Shown here: positions 32,201 to 43,376 of the stretch, in pieces | How positions within the stretch are numbered: position 1 is the first letter of the stretch | Layout: the number at the start of each line of letters is the position of its first letter | DNA from: Hypericum androsaemum | Lineage: Eukaryota > Streptophyta > Magnoliopsida > Malpighiales > Hypericaceae | Length of the DNA: 64,000 bases | Direction: 5' to 3' | Assembly (NCBI GenBank): GCA_963995505.1 | Contig: OZ023186.1 | Location: forward strand, 12,593,570-12,657,569 | Program-made: the position numbers and the translations under genes | Notes under the pieces: model-generated | What the model was told of the DNA's origin: nothing | What the model saw: only the letters and a program-made list of their open reading frames with translations | The model's database searches: none

Positions 32201-35200
32201 AGAAAAGGTAAGAAATGGCAAGGAAAAGACAAGATAAAGAAAGAAAAGGTAAGATACGGAAAGGTAAGGCAATAAAAGATAAGAAAGGCACAAAAAAGGC
32301 TACAAAAGGCAAGGAAAAGGGAAGATAAGGAAAGAAAAGGTATGATAAGGCAAGAAAAGGCAAGAAAAGGAAAGAAAAGACAAGATAATGCAAGAAAAAG
32401 GCGAGCAAAATGCTGGAAAAGGCATGATAAGAAAAGAAAATGCAAGATATGGCAAGAAAAGGCAAGAAAAGACAAGAAATGGCAAGAAATGGCAAGAAGG
32501 CATGAAAAGGAAACAAAAGGAAACAAAAGGCAAGAAAAAGCAACAAATAGGCAAGATAAGGAAAGAGAAGGCAAAATGAGGAAAGAAAAGGCTAGAAATG
32601 GCAAGGAAAAGGCAAGATAAGGACAAGGCAAAAAAAAGGCAAGCTAAGGCAAGATAATGCAAGAAAAGGAAAGGAAAAGGCAAGAGAGGGACAAGGCAAG
32701 CTTAGACAAAAAAAGTGAGGAAAATGTAAGATAAGGAAAGAAAAGGGAAGATAATTAAAGACAAGACAAGATATGGCATGTAAAAGGCAAGATAAGGCAA
32801 GAAAAGGCAAGATAAGAAAGAAAAGGCAAGAAATGGCAAGAAAAAGCATGCTTAGGCAAGATAAGGCAAGAAATGGTAAGAAAAAGGCAAGATAAGGAAA
32901 GATAAGGCAGGAAAAAGTAAGATAATGTAAGAAAAGGCAAGAAATGCAAGGGAAAGGTAAGAGAAGGAAAGAAAAGGCAAGATAAGGCAAGACAAGGCAA
33001 AAAAAGGCAAGAGAAGGAAAGAAAAGGCAAGATAATGAAAGAAAAGGCAAGAAATGCAAGGAAATGATAAGAGAAGGAAAGAAAAGGCAAGATAAGGCAA
33101 GACAAGGCAAAAAAGGCAAGATAAGGCAAGAAAAGGCAAGGAAAAGGCAAGAAAAGGAAAGAAAAGACAAGAAAAGGAAAGAAAAGGCAAGATAAGGCAA
33201 GAAAAGACAAGCAAAGTCAAGAAAAGGAAAGAAAATGCAAGAAATGGAAAGAAAAGGCAAGATAAGGCAAGAAAAGATAATAAAAGTCAAGAAAAGGAAA
33301 GAAAAGGCAAGATAAGGCAAGAAAAGGCAAGAAAAGGAAAGAAAAGACAAGAAAAGATAAGATAATGTAAGAAAAGGTAAGGAAAATGCTGGAAAAGGCA
33401 AGAAAAGGCAAGGAAAAGGCATGATAAGGAATGAAAATGCAAGATAAGGCAAGGTAAGGTAAGAATAGGCAAGATAGGGCAAGAGAAGGTAATATGGGGA
33501 AAGAAAAGGTGAGAAAAGGGAAGGTAAGGCAAGAAAATGTAAGATAAGGAAAGAAAAGGCAAGATAAGGCCAGAAAATGCAAGATAAGAAAAGAAAAGTC
33601 AAGAAAAGGCAAAACATGGCAAGGGAAAGGCAAGATAAGGAATGAAAAGGCAAGATAAGGCAAGAAAAGGCTAGAAAAGATAAGAAAAGGCAAGGACAGG
33701 TTAGAAAAGGCAAGTAAAGCTAAGAAAAGGCAAGATAAGGCTAGAAAAGGAAAGAAAAGGCAAGGAAAATGCAGGAAAAGGAAAGAAAAGGCCTAGAAAA
33801 TGAAGGAAAAAGAAAGAAAAGATACGAAAAGACAAGATAAGGCAAGATAAGGTATGAAAAAGAAAGAAAAGGTTAGCAAAGATGAGGAAAAGGCAAGATA
33901 TGGAAAGAAAAGGCGAGAAAAGACAAGAAAAGGCAAGAAAATATAAGATATGGCAAGAAAAAACAATAAAAGGTAAGAAAAGGCAAGAAGGATAAGGCAA
34001 GAAAAGGCAAGGAAAAGGAAAAATAAGGAAAAAAATACATGATAAGGAAAGAAAATGCAAGGAAAAGGCAAGATAAGGAAAGAAAAGGCAAGATAACGCA
34101 AGATAAGGAAAGAAAAGGCAAGAAAAGGCAAGAAATGGTAAATAACACAAGAAAAGGCAAGATAAGGAAAGAAAAGGCAAGAAAAGGAAGAAATGGTAAG
34201 AAAAAGGCAAGATAAGGAAAGAAAAGGCAAGATAAGGCAAGAAAAGAGCAAGATAAGGCAAGAAAAATGTAAGATAAGGCAGGAAAAGGCAAGGAAAAGG
34301 CAACATATGGAAAGAAAAGGTAAAATAAGGCAAGAAAAGGGCAAGAACAGGCAAGAAACGGAAAGAAAATGCAAGAAAAGGCAAGGAAAAGGCAAGAAAG
34401 GGCAAGAAAATGCAAGAAAAGGCAAGAAAATACAATAAAAGCCAAGAAATGGTATGAAAAAGGCAAGCTAAGGAAAGATAAGGCAAGAAAAGGCAAGAAA
34501 AAGGGAATATGTGGAAAGAAAAGGCAAGAAAAGGAAAGATAAGGCAAGAAAAGGCAAGGAAAATGCAAGATAAGGAAAGAAAAGGCATGAAAAACAAGCA
34601 AAAAGGGAAGATAAGGAAAGAAAAGGAAAGAAAAGGCAAGATAAGGCAAGCGAAGGCAAGATAAGGCAAGAAAAGGCAAGGAAAAGGCAAGATAGGGAAA
34701 TAAATGCAATTGAAGGAAAGATAAGTCAAGAAAAGGAATGGAAAAGGTAAGAAAAGGCAAGGAAAATGCAAGAAAATGCAAGAAAAAGGCAAGAAATGAC
34801 AAGGAAAAGGCAAGATAAGGAAAGAAAATGCAAGATAAGGAAAGATAAGTCAAGAAAAGGAATGGAAAAGGTAAGAAAAGGCAAGGAAAATGCAAGAAAA
34901 CGCAAGAAAAAGGCAAGAAATGACAAGGAAAAGGCAAGATAAGGAAAGAAAAGGCAAGATAAGGAAAGATAAGGCAAGATAAGGCAAGAAATGGCAAGAT
35001 AGGGAAAAGGCAAGATTGGGCAAGAAAATGTAAGCTAAGGCAAGAAAAGACAAGATCAGGCAAGAAAATGCAAGACAAGAATAGAAAATGCAATAAAAGG
35101 CAAGAAATTGCAAGGAAAAGGCAACACAAGGAAAGAAAAGGCAAGATAAGGCAAGAAAATGTATGAAAAGACTAGAAAATGCAAGAAAAGGCAAGATAAG

Positions 35201-36533
35201 AAAAGAAAAGGCAAGAAAAGTCAAGAAAAGGCAAGGAAAATGCTAAATAAGGAAAGAAAATGGCAAGGAAAAGGCAAGATAAGAAAAGAAAAGGCAAGAA
35301 AAGACAAGAAAAGGCAAGAAATGGCAAGAAGGCATGAAAAGGCATGAAAAGGTAAGAAAAGGAAAGAAAGGCCACAAAAAGCAACAAAAAGGCAAGATAA
35401 GGAAAGTAAAGGCAAAATAAGGACAGAAAAGGCAAGAAATGGCAAGGAAATGGCAAGATAAGCAAAGAAAAGCAAGATAAGGACAAGGAAAAAGAAAGGC
35501 AAGCTAAGGCAAGATAAGGCAAGAAAAGGCAAGGAAAAGGCAAGAGAGGGACAAGGTAAGTTAAAGCAAGAAAAAGAAAGGAAAAGGTAAGATAAGGAAA
35601 GAAAAAGCAAGATAAGGAAAGAAAAGGCAAGATAAGTAAAGGAAAGGCAAGAAATGGCATGTAAAAGGCAAGATAAGGCAAGATAAGAAACAAAAGGCAA
35701 GCAAAGGCAAGAACTGGCAAGAAAAGGCATGCTTAGGCAAGATAAGGCAAGAAACGGCAAGGAAAAGGCAAGATAAGGAAAGATAAGGCAGAAAAAGGCA
35801 AGATAATGTAAGAAAAGGCCAGAAATGTAAGGAAAAGGTACGAGAAGGAAATAAAAGGCAAGATAAGGCAAAAAAAGGCAAGAGAAGGAAAGAAAAGGCA
35901 AGTTAATGAAAGAAAAGGTAAGAAATGTAAGGAAAAGGCATGAGAAGGAAAGAAATGGCTAGACAAGGCAAGACAAGGTAAAAAAAGGCAAGATAAGGCA
36001 AGAAAAGGCAAGGAAAAGGCAAGAAAAGGAATGAAAAGACAAGAAAAGGAAAGAAAAGGCAAGATAAGGCAAGAAAAGACAAGAATAGTCAAGAAAAGGA
36101 AAGAAAAGGCAAGAAAAGGAAACAAAAGGCAAGAGAAGGAAAGAAAGGGCAAGATAAGGCAAGAAAAGAGAAGAAAAGTCATGAAAAGGAAAGAAAAGGC
36201 ATGATAAGGCAAGAAAAGGCAAGAAAATGTAGGAAAAGGCAAGATAAGGAAAAAATGGGCAAGATAAGGCAAGGTAAGGCAAGAAAGGAAAAGGCAAGAT
36301 ATGGAAAGAAAAGGCAAGAAAAAAAAACGAAAAGACAATAAAAGGTAGGAAAAGGCGAGAAAAGGCAAGAAAAAGGTAAGGAAAGAAAACGCAAGGAAAA
36401 GGTAAGATAAGAAAAGAAAAGGTATAGTACGGCAAGAAAAGGCAAAAAAAAAGGAAAGATAACGCAAGAAAAGGCAAGATAACGCAAGAAACGCAAGAAA
36501 AAGGTAAGATAAGGAAAGCAAAGGCATGATACG
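17221..36533 (+). repeat. Decamer satellite array B (purine strand on top)
   Basis: About 19.3 kb of uninterrupted tandem AAGGCAAGAA / AAGGCAAGAT / AAGGAAAGAA / AAGGTAAGAA units and 11-bp AAGGCAAGGAA variants. Larger repeats are nested in it. A 1.43-kb spacing separates copies of an AAGATCAGG marker (17381, 18813). A 6.6-kb tandem duplication is seen from GAACATGG (24214, 30819) and GAAGGATAAGG (27368, 33987). A 183-bp tandem duplication sits at 26988/27171 (GGCCTAG). No transposon or gene lies inside. The right end carries the left ATACG target duplication. Confidence 0.95.
36529..36533. repeat. Target-site duplication ATACG, left copy
   Basis: ATACG directly precedes the 5' LTR terminus TGATGTGAGC. 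The identical 5-mer follows the 3' LTR at 43377-43381. Confidence 0.93.
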
Positions 36534-37338
36534 TGATGTGAGCAAGCCTAAGGACGCACCTACTATCAAGCTTGTAGACTCGCAGCAAGTTCAAGTTCCA
36601 ATTGGGCCAATGACAAGAGCACGAGCTAGGAAGTTGCAATCTGATTTCAATGGACTAATGCAAGAAGTTTGGGCTCAAGTTGGTGCGTACAAGTGCAAGG
36701 ACGTGCATGAGGCACATGCAAAGCCCATGCACGTGATAGAGGCTATTTTGGAAGCTTAATATGCACACCAACTTCTGGATGCATGCGCACATGGAGAATC
36801 AGCAAGAATCAACCTATTTAGGCCATGCATCTTCTTGTTAGGACGTGCAATTAATTGTTATTCTATTAGATATTATTTGTTTAGATTATTTCCTATTTTA
36901 GTTGAATAATTCGGCCAGAATCTCCTTAGAATAGGAAAGAGAGTTTTGGCCAGCCTTTGAACTCCTTTTTAAGGAGTTAGCTTGTTTAGGAATATTTTGG
37001 TACTTTGGGAGCCTATATAAAGAGGACTCCTAGCAATAAAACGTACACATACAATTCGGAAATACTTAGCATTGGCTAGTTGAGAGTTTGATACTCGTTT
37101 GTTCTTGCTTAGGCTGGTGAGTCGTCTTGGCCAGAATTTATCCTTCACTTATCAAGCGGATATTCCATCCCCGTTTGTGGCGTGATACGACCTTAGGTCA
37201 AGGTTCAGAAGCCCTTGCAGCGGGTTGAGGTACAAATTCGTGCCTTAGTTCGTGTAAGTTCTTGTGAGTTGTGATCTGTTCCATTCTAAAGTAACAAACG
37301 GTCCGAGTTGTGAATCTTTTCCGCGGAGATTCATATCA
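36534..37338 (+). repeat. 5' LTR of intact family-1 element
   Basis: 805 bp, TGATGTGAGC...TTCATATCA. Positions 36534-36759 repeat the last 75 codons of the polyprotein ([19 protein letters not shown] and so on) without a start of their own. The U3 also has an inverted repeat ACGTGCATG/CATGCACGT (36701-36709, 36726-36734) with a CACGTG G-box core at 36730-36735, and a palindrome AACTCCTT-TTT-AAGGAGTT (36960-36978) just upstream of TATA. Confidence 0.95.
37014..37022 (+). promoter_or_regulatory. TATA box of 5' LTR
   Basis: TATATAAAG about 480 bp into the LTR, with AATAAA at 37035-37040 just downstream. The same pair is in the 3' LTR at about 43052-43060. Transcription would start near 37045 by usual plant spacing (inferred). 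Confidence 0.7.
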
Positions 37339-37340
37339 GT

Positions 37341-37352
37341 TGGTATCAGAGC
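37341..37352 (+). other. Primer-binding site (initiator tRNA-Met)
   Basis: TGGTATCAGAGC, two bases after the 5' LTR, is complementary to the 3' end of plant initiator tRNA-Met, the usual minus-strand primer of Ty3/gypsy elements. Confidence 0.88.
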
Positions 37353-38009
37353 TTAGCTTGTTACTTTAGTTCATTATCCTTGTTATTTTTGTTCTTGTTG
37401 GTTCGTTTTGTTGCTTGTTATTTTTTTGTTCTTGTTGGTTCGTTTTCTCTCCTCGCTGTTTGAGAGAAAAGAGAGGAAAACAAACGAGTGAAGCAAGAAA
37501 AGAAAGAAAAGAAAAGAAAGAAAAAAAAAAGAAAAGAAAAGAAAAGAAAAGAAAAAAAAAGGAAAGAAAAGAAAAAGAAAAAAAGGAAGCCGCAAGCTAA
37601 AGAGGAAGCAAGCTAAATTGGAAGTCTCAAGCTAAAGAGGAAGCAAGCTAAATTGGAAGTCTCAAGCTAAAGAGGAAGCAAATCCGAGGGAAGCTAGCAA
37701 ACTAAGGAGGCGCAACAGCTGATCAAGAAAGGGGACGAGCAAGACTAAAAGAAAGACCAAAGAGGAACTTTAACATTCTGTTTGTTAAAGCGTGGAGCTC
37801 AAGCAAGGCCGTTCTAGCCTTAGTAAGAACATACAAGTATCACGAGAGGAAAAAGGCAAGAGTGTGCGAGTACCTTAGAGAGAAAAGCCAAATATTTGAG
37901 TGCAAACACGAGTGAACTTGAGTGCACCCTACATTGAGAGTATACACGTAAGGGAGTGAGCTTGTGAGGCCATAATTTTTTTTACTAACCAATTTTTCTT
38001 GTAGCAAAC
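37353..38009 (+). other. 5' leader of intact family-1 element
   Basis: Untranslated leader. It has a purine tract (about 37494-37590, GCAAGAAAAGAAAGAAAAG-like), a 35-bp direct repeat (37593-37627, 37628-37662 and a partial third copy, unit starting CAAGCTAAAGAGGAAG), and a conserved gag-proximal block (about 37880-37975). Immediately before the ATG comes TACTAAC (37983-37989), a T-rich run and TTGTAG (ending 38004), which looks like a 3' splice site. No gene is seen. Confidence 0.75.
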
Positions 38010-41000
38010 ATGTCGCATGAAGGTCAAACTATGGGAAGCATAGACCTTAAGTTATTAGTGGATGCCTTGGCCGGGAAGCTCGAGCGGATGGTGCAAGCTC
38101 AGATGGAGCCTTTGCAACTACGCGTGGATGCCGTGGAGAATTCTCGTGACAACCCCCAAACGCGAGGCGAACTCCAAAGGCGTAGGAGAGGAGTACCTAT
38201 TGGAGAATCGAGCGGAGCTGATTCTGAGTCGGAAGAAGGCGTAGGCTCTACAAGGAGTCTTAGGAGAGCAAGAACAAACCGTCCACCTAGGGAGGCAAGG
38301 CCAAAGAGAGACGACAACATAGGGAGTATCAAACTGAAGATACCTTCCTTTGCTGGTCGTTCTGACCCGGAGGCGTACTTAGAGTGGGAGAAGAAGATTG
38401 AGTTCGTGTTTGATTGCCACAATAGCTCCGAAGAAAAGAAGGTAAAACTTGCCATCACCGAATTCACTGATTATGCTATAACTTGGTGGGATCAACTTGT
38501 GACTAGCAGGAGGAGAAATAGAGAACGCCCTATAGCTACTTGGGAAGACATGAAAGTGGTGATGAGGAAGAGATTTGTTCCAAGTCATTACTATAGAGAG
38601 CTGTATAAGAAGTTACAAGGAATGAGGCAAGGAAGTTTGAGTGTGGAGGAGTATTTCAAACAGATGGAGATGGCCATGATAAGAGCTGATATAGATGAAG
38701 ATAGAGAAGTTACGATGGCAAGGTTCTTGAATGGACTCAATCCTGAAATTCAAGACAAAGTTGAGTTGCAACACTATGTGGAGTTGGAGGACATGGTGCA
38801 TATGGCAACGAAAATTGAGAAGCAACTCAAGAGAGGAGAGGGGAGAACAAAAGCTACATCGAATTCTACTTGGAAGCCAAACTACCAAAAGAAGTTTGAC
38901 AAGCCACAAGCAGCCAAAGTAGAGCATAAATCCGAGAGTTCTCAAGCTAATTCTCAAAGGAAAGTGGAAGTCACTCCAGCTAGGAACCGTGACATCAAGT
39001 GCTTTAAGTGTCAAGGAAGAGGGCACATCTCAAGTCAATGCCCTAACAAGCAAGCAATGGTGATCAAGGAGAGTGGAGAGATTGAAACTGAAGAAGAGGA
39101 TTCGGAGCATGAAAGCATGCCTTCTTTGGAGGACGTATCCGAGGAAGAGTACCAAGCTGCTGAGAGGCTTACTCTTGTGTCTAGAAGAGCATTGAATGTG
39201 CAAGTAAAAGAAGAAAATGATGTGGCTCAAAGAGAAAATATTTTTCACACAAGGTGCTATGTCAAAGACAAGGTGTGTAGTGTCATCATAGATGGAGGAA
39301 GTTGTGCTAATGTTGCAAGCACTACTATGGTGGAGAAGTTAGGGTTACTCACGGGAAAACACCCTAAGCCTTACAAACTACAATGGCTGAATGATAGTGG
39401 AGAAGTACGAGTGATGAAGCAAGTATTGGTAGCATTCCGCATTGGCAACTATGAGGATGAAGTGTTGTGTGATGTTGTACCAATGCAAGCTGGTCACCTA
39501 TTGTTAGGAAGGCCGTGGCAGTTTGATAGGAAAGTGCATCATGATGGCTACACCAACAAGTATTCATTTATACTTAAGAAGAGAGTAATCACCTTGGCAC
39601 CCTTGTCACCATCACAAGTTTGTGAAGATCAACGTCAGTTGCAAAAAGAAAGTGATGAGCAAAGAGAGCGTGACAAGAAGAAAAAGAATGAGAGGAGAGA
39701 AGAAGCCGAAAAAAAGATAAGAAAAACGGCCAATGGAGAGGAAAAGATTGAGAAAACAAAAGAAGCCGGAAAAACAGAAATTAAAACGGCCAAAGAGAGA
39801 AAAAACGAGAGTTGGAAAAAGAGTTACTATGTGGGAACAAGTGATATTAAGCAAGCGTGCTTTACAAAGAAGCCTATGATCTTACTTCGGTATAGGGAGG
39901 CACTTTTAAACACTAACGAGCTTGAACCACATGTACCTAGTACGGTTGTGTCTCTTTTGCAGGATTACAAGGATGTCTTTCCCGACGAGCTACCACCTGG
40001 TTTGCCACCTATTCGTGGGATTGAACATCAAATAGACTTTGTCCCGGGAGCTACCATACCTAACCGTCCCGCATATAGAAGCAATCCTGAAGAGACAAAG
40101 GAGCTTGAGAAGCAAGTCAACGAGCTGTTGGAGAAAGGGTACGTAAGAGAGAGCATGAGTCCATGTGCTGTTCCAGTCCTACTTGTGCCCAAGAAGGATA
40201 AAACATGGAGAATGTGTGTTGATTGCCGAGCAGTCAACAACATAACGGTAAAATATCGTCACCCTATCCCTCGTTTAGATGACATGTTAGATGAGTTGCA
40301 TGGTTCTTGCATGTTTTCTAAGATTGATTTGAAGAGTGGTTATCATCAAATTAGGATGAAAGAAGGAGATGAGTGGAAGACTGCTTTTAAAACTAAGTAT
40401 GGGTTGTATGAGTGGATGGTCATGCCATTTGGTTTGTCCAACGCACCTAGCACGTTTATGCGACTCATGAATCATGTTCTACGTCCATTCATTGGTAAAT
40501 TTGTAGTTGTTTACTTTGATGATATACTCATCTATAGCAAGAACGTGGGGGATCATCTAGAACATTTGAAATCTGTCTTAGATGCACTTAGAGAAGAACA
40601 ATTGTTTGCTAACTTGAAGAAGTGCACCTTTTGTACGGATAAGCTTGTATTCTTGGGTTTTGTTGTTGGAGCTAACGGAATACAGGTTGATGAAGAAAAG
40701 ATCCGAGCTATCCGTGAATGGCCAAGCCCTACAAGTGTTGCTAATGTTAGGAGCTTTCATGGACTAGCTAGTTTTTATAGGAGATTTGTGAAGGACTTTA
40801 GTAGCATAGCCGCACCCATAACTGAAGTCATCAAGAGGAACGTGGGCTTTACTTGGGGAGAAGCTCAAGAGAAGGCTTTCCAACTACTGAAAGGGAAGTT
40901 GACTAATGCACCCTTGTTAGCTTTACCTAATTTCTCTAAGACTTTTGAAATAGAGTGTGATGCTTCTGGTGTAGGAATTGGAGCTGTCCTTATGCAAGAT

Positions 41001-42797
41001 GGAAGACCTATTGCATACTTTAGTGAGAAACTAAGTGGTGCAACCTTGAATTACCCGACCTATGACAAGGAGTTGTACGCACTAGTTCGAGCATTGGAGA
41101 CATGGCAGCATTATTTGTGGCCCAAGGAGTTCGTGATTCACACTGATCATGAGTCACTCAAGCACTTAAAGGGGCAACACAAGCTGAACAAGAGGCATGC
41201 ACGATGGGTGGAATTCATTGAGACATTTCCTTATGTCATTCGCTACAAGCAAGGTAAGGAAAATGTAGTGGCTGATGCACTATCACGAAGGTACGCCTTG
41301 ATCTCAACTCTTGATGCTAAACTACTTGGCTTTGAACACATTAAGGAGATGTATGTTGATGATGTTGATTTTGGCGAGTTGTTTAGATCAACTGAAAGAA
41401 GTGCATTTGGTAAGTTCTTTCGTAATGAAGGTTACCTATTTCGTGAAAACAAACTTTGTGTGCCTAATTGTTCGATGCGAGAATTACTAATTCAGGAGGC
41501 ACATGGAGGTGGCTTAATGGGGCATTTTGGAATTGCAAAGACCTTGGCAATGCTACAAGATCATTTCTTTTGGCCACACATGAAGAGAGACGTTGAGAGA
41601 GTTTGTGGTCGTTGCATCACTTGCAAGCAAGCCAAGTCAAAGGTAAAACCCCATGGTTTGTACACCCCACTACCTATACCTAGTGAGCCCTGGATTGATA
41701 TCTCTATGGATTTTGTGTTAGGCCTACCTAGGACTAAGCGTGGAAGAGATTCAATTTTTGTGGTAGTGGATAGGTTTTCTAAGATGGCACATTTCATTCC
41801 ATGTCATAAGACTGATGATGCTTCAAACATTGCTGATTTGTTCTTTAGAGAGGTTGTTAGGTTGCATGGCATGCCTAGGACAATTATCTCTGATAGAGAT
41901 GCTAAGTTCCTAAGTTACTTTTGGAAGACCTTGTGGTGCAAGTTAGGTACTAAGTTGTTGTTTTCTACTACTTGTCATCCTCAAACTGATGGTCAAACTG
42001 AAGTAGTGAATAGGACTTTGTCTACACTTTTGAGAGCACTCATTAAGCATAACATTAAGACTTGGGAAGAATGTTTGCCTCATGTTGAGTTTGCTTATAA
42101 TCGTTCTGTCCATTCTGCTACTCAATTCTCACCATTTGAGCTTGTTTATGGATTTAATCCTTTGACTCCATTGGATTTATCACCTCTACCTTCGAGTGAG
42201 CAAGTTAACTTAGATGGCAAGAAGAAAGCTGAATTTGTCAAGCAGTTACATGAGAAAGCAAGAATGAACATCGAGAAGCGCACGGAGCACTATGCAAGGC
42301 AAGCAAACAAAGGAAGGCACAAGGTTGTCTTTGAGCCGGGAGATTGGGTTTGGCTACATATGAGGAAGGAGCATTTTCCTGTACAAAGACGTTCAAAGTT
42401 GCTACCACGGGGAGATGGTCCATTCCAAGTGATCGAACGCATCAATGATAATGCCTACAAGCTAGACCTTCCGGGTGAGTATAATGTAAGTGCTTCGTTT
42501 AACGTGGCTGACTTGAGTCCGTTTGATGTAGGTGATGATTTGAGGGCAAATCCTTTTCAAGAGGAGGGGACTGATGTGAGCAAGCCTAAGGACGCACCTA
42601 CTATCAAGCTTGTAGACTCGCAGCAAGTTCAAGTTCCAATTGGGCCAATGACAAGAGCACGAGCTAGGAAGTTGCAATCTGATTTCAATGGACTAATGCA
42701 AGAAGTTTGGGCTCAAGTTGGTGCGTACAAGTGCAAGGACGTGCATGAGGCACATGCAAAGCCCATGCACGTGATAGAGGCTATTTTGGAAGCTTAA
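38010..42797 (+). CDS. Complete Gag-Pol polyprotein of CRM-like retrotransposon
   Basis: A single open frame of 1,595 residues supplies all functions for copying and inserting the element. Domains in order: Gag core (from about residue 108), CCHC zinc knuckle (331-344), aspartic protease with IIDGGS (catalytic Asp 428), reverse transcriptase with YFDD (835-838), RNase H with ECDASG (Asp 984), integrase HHCC finger ([10 protein letters not shown]...CGRCITC), and the D,D35E core Asp 1234, Asp 1295 and Glu 1331. A C-terminal GPY/F-like part ([21 protein letters not shown]) follows. There is no chromodomain. The last 75 residues (from about 1521) lie inside the 3' LTR and contain [11 protein letters not shown], resembling the CR motif of CRM elements, thought to aid targeting to CENH3 chromatin. 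All catalytic residues I can check are present, so the element may be autonomous. The start MSHEGQ is chosen by alignment with the other copies. Confidence 0.95.
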   Translation: MSHEGQTMGSIDLKLLVDALAGKLERMVQAQMEPLQLRVDAVENSRDNPQTRGELQRRRRGVPIGESSGADSESEEGVGSTRSLRRARTNRPPREARPKRDDNIGSIKLKIPSFAGRSDPEAYLEWEKKIEFVFDCHNSSEEKKVKLAITEFTDYAITWWDQLVTSRRRNRERPIATWEDMKVVMRKRFVPSHYYRELYKKLQGMRQGSLSVEEYFKQMEMAMIRADIDEDREVTMARFLNGLNPEIQDKVELQHYVELEDMVHMATKIEKQLKRGEGRTKATSNSTWKPNYQKKFDKPQAAKVEHKSESSQANSQRKVEVTPARNRDIKCFKCQGRGHISSQCPNKQAMVIKESGEIETEEEDSEHESMPSLEDVSEEEYQAAERLTLVSRRALNVQVKEENDVAQRENIFHTRCYVKDKVCSVIIDGGSCANVASTTMVEKLGLLTGKHPKPYKLQWLNDSGEVRVMKQVLVAFRIGNYEDEVLCDVVPMQAGHLLLGRPWQFDRKVHHDGYTNKYSFILKKRVITLAPLSPSQVCEDQRQLQKESDEQRERDKKKKNERREEAEKKIRKTANGEEKIEKTKEAGKTEIKTAKERKNESWKKSYYVGTSDIKQACFTKKPMILLRYREALLNTNELEPHVPSTVVSLLQDYKDVFPDELPPGLPPIRGIEHQIDFVPGATIPNRPAYRSNPEETKELEKQVNELLEKGYVRESMSPCAVPVLLVPKKDKTWRMCVDCRAVNNITVKYRHPIPRLDDMLDELHGSCMFSKIDLKSGYHQIRMKEGDEWKTAFKTKYGLYEWMVMPFGLSNAPSTFMRLMNHVLRPFIGKFVVVYFDDILIYSKNVGDHLEHLKSVLDALREEQLFANLKKCTFCTDKLVFLGFVVGANGIQVDEEKIRAIREWPSPTSVANVRSFHGLASFYRRFVKDFSSIAAPITEVIKRNVGFTWGEAQEKAFQLLKGKLTNAPLLALPNFSKTFEIECDASGVGIGAVLMQDGRPIAYFSEKLSGATLNYPTYDKELYALVRALETWQHYLWPKEFVIHTDHESLKHLKGQHKLNKRHARWVEFIETFPYVIRYKQGKENVVADALSRRYALISTLDAKLLGFEHIKEMYVDDVDFGELFRSTERSAFGKFFRNEGYLFRENKLCVPNCSMRELLIQEAHGGGLMGHFGIAKTLAMLQDHFFWPHMKRDVERVCGRCITCKQAKSKVKPHGLYTPLPIPSEPWIDISMDFVLGLPRTKRGRDSIFVVVDRFSKMAHFIPCHKTDDASNIADLFFREVVRLHGMPRTIISDRDAKFLSYFWKTLWCKLGTKLLFSTTCHPQTDGQTEVVNRTLSTLLRALIKHNIKTWEECLPHVEFAYNRSVHSATQFSPFELVYGFNPLTPLDLSPLPSSEQVNLDGKKKAEFVKQLHEKARMNIEKRTEHYARQANKGRHKVVFEPGDWVWLHMRKEHFPVQRRSKLLPRGDGPFQVIERINDNAYKLDLPGEYNVSASFNVADLSPFDVGDDLRANPFQEEGTDVSKPKDAPTIKLVDSQQVQVPIGPMTRARARKLQSDFNGLMQEVWAQVGAYKCKDVHEAHAKPMHVIEAILEA
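42561..42571 (+). other. Polypurine tract
   Basis: GAGGAGGGGAC directly precedes the 3' LTR and lies inside the coding frame, because the LTR overlaps the polyprotein. It is the expected plus-strand primer site. Confidence 0.75.
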
Positions 42798-43376
42798 TAT
42801 GCACACCAACTTCTGGATGCATGCGCACATGGAGAATCAGCAAGAATCAACCTATTTAGGCCATGCATCTTCTTGTTAGGACGTGCAATTAATTGTTATT
42901 CTATTAGATATTATTTGTTTAGATTATTTCCTATTTTAGTTGAATAATTCGGCCAGAATCTCCTTAGAATAGGAAAGAGAGTTTTGGCCAGCCTTTGAAC
43001 TCCTTTTTAAGGAGTTAGCTTGTTTAGGAATATTTTGGTACTTTGGGAGCCTATATAAAGAGGACTCCTAGCAATAAAACGTACACATACAATTCGGAAA
43101 TACTTAGCATTGGCTAGCTGAGAGTTTGATACTCGTTTGTTCTTGCTTAGGCTGGTGAGTCGTCTTGGCCAGAATTTATCCTTCACTTATCAAGCGGATA
43201 TTCCATCCCCGTTTGTGGCGTGATACGACCTTAGGTCAAGGTTCAGAAGCCCTTGCAGCGGGTTGAGGTACAAATTCGTGCCTTAGTTCGTGTAAGTTCT
43301 TGTGAGTTGTGATCTGTTCCATTCTAAAGTAACAAACGGTCCGAGTTGTGAATCTTTTCCGCGGAGATTCATATCA
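42572..43376 (+). repeat. 3' LTR of intact family-1 element
   Basis: 805 bp, one substitution from the 5' LTR. The polyprotein stop codon (42795-42797) lies 226 bp into it. A TATA-like TATATAAAG lies at about 43052-43060, and AATAAA downstream may serve as polyadenylation signal. Confidence 0.95.

Larger units (their letters stand above)
36534..43376 (+). mobile_element. Intact, young CRM-like Ty3/gypsy element (family 1)
   Basis: A complete 6,843-bp LTR retrotransposon: 5' LTR 36534-37338, PBS 37341-37352, leader, one gag-pol frame 38010-42797, PPT about 42561-42571, 3' LTR 42572-43376. A perfect 5-bp target duplication ATACG flanks it (36529-36533 and 43377-43381). The two 805-bp LTRs differ at one position by my alignment (T at 37080, C in the 3' copy), so it inserted very recently. 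It sits within satellite in the same orientation as the purine strand. The empty site survives in paralogous array copies at 30258-30262 and 61231-61235. Confidence 0.96.

Noticed and set aside
17221..36533. CRISPR-like or telomere-like repeat array
   Set aside because: There are no spacers between repeats, the unit is 10 bp and varies continuously, and it is not TTTAGGG or a relative. It is a plain tandem satellite.
36526..36759. Separate 77-residue gene at the start of the 5' LTR
   Set aside because: It is the LTR copy of the polyprotein tail. The apparent start lies in satellite DNA and has no promoter.
37494..37590. Satellite insertion inside the leader of the intact element
   Set aside because: The purine tract is simple GAAAA-type sequence that also occurs at the same place in the other family-1 copy (reverse, about 7225-7280). 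It belongs to the element. Its likeness to the satellite is kept only as a hypothesis.
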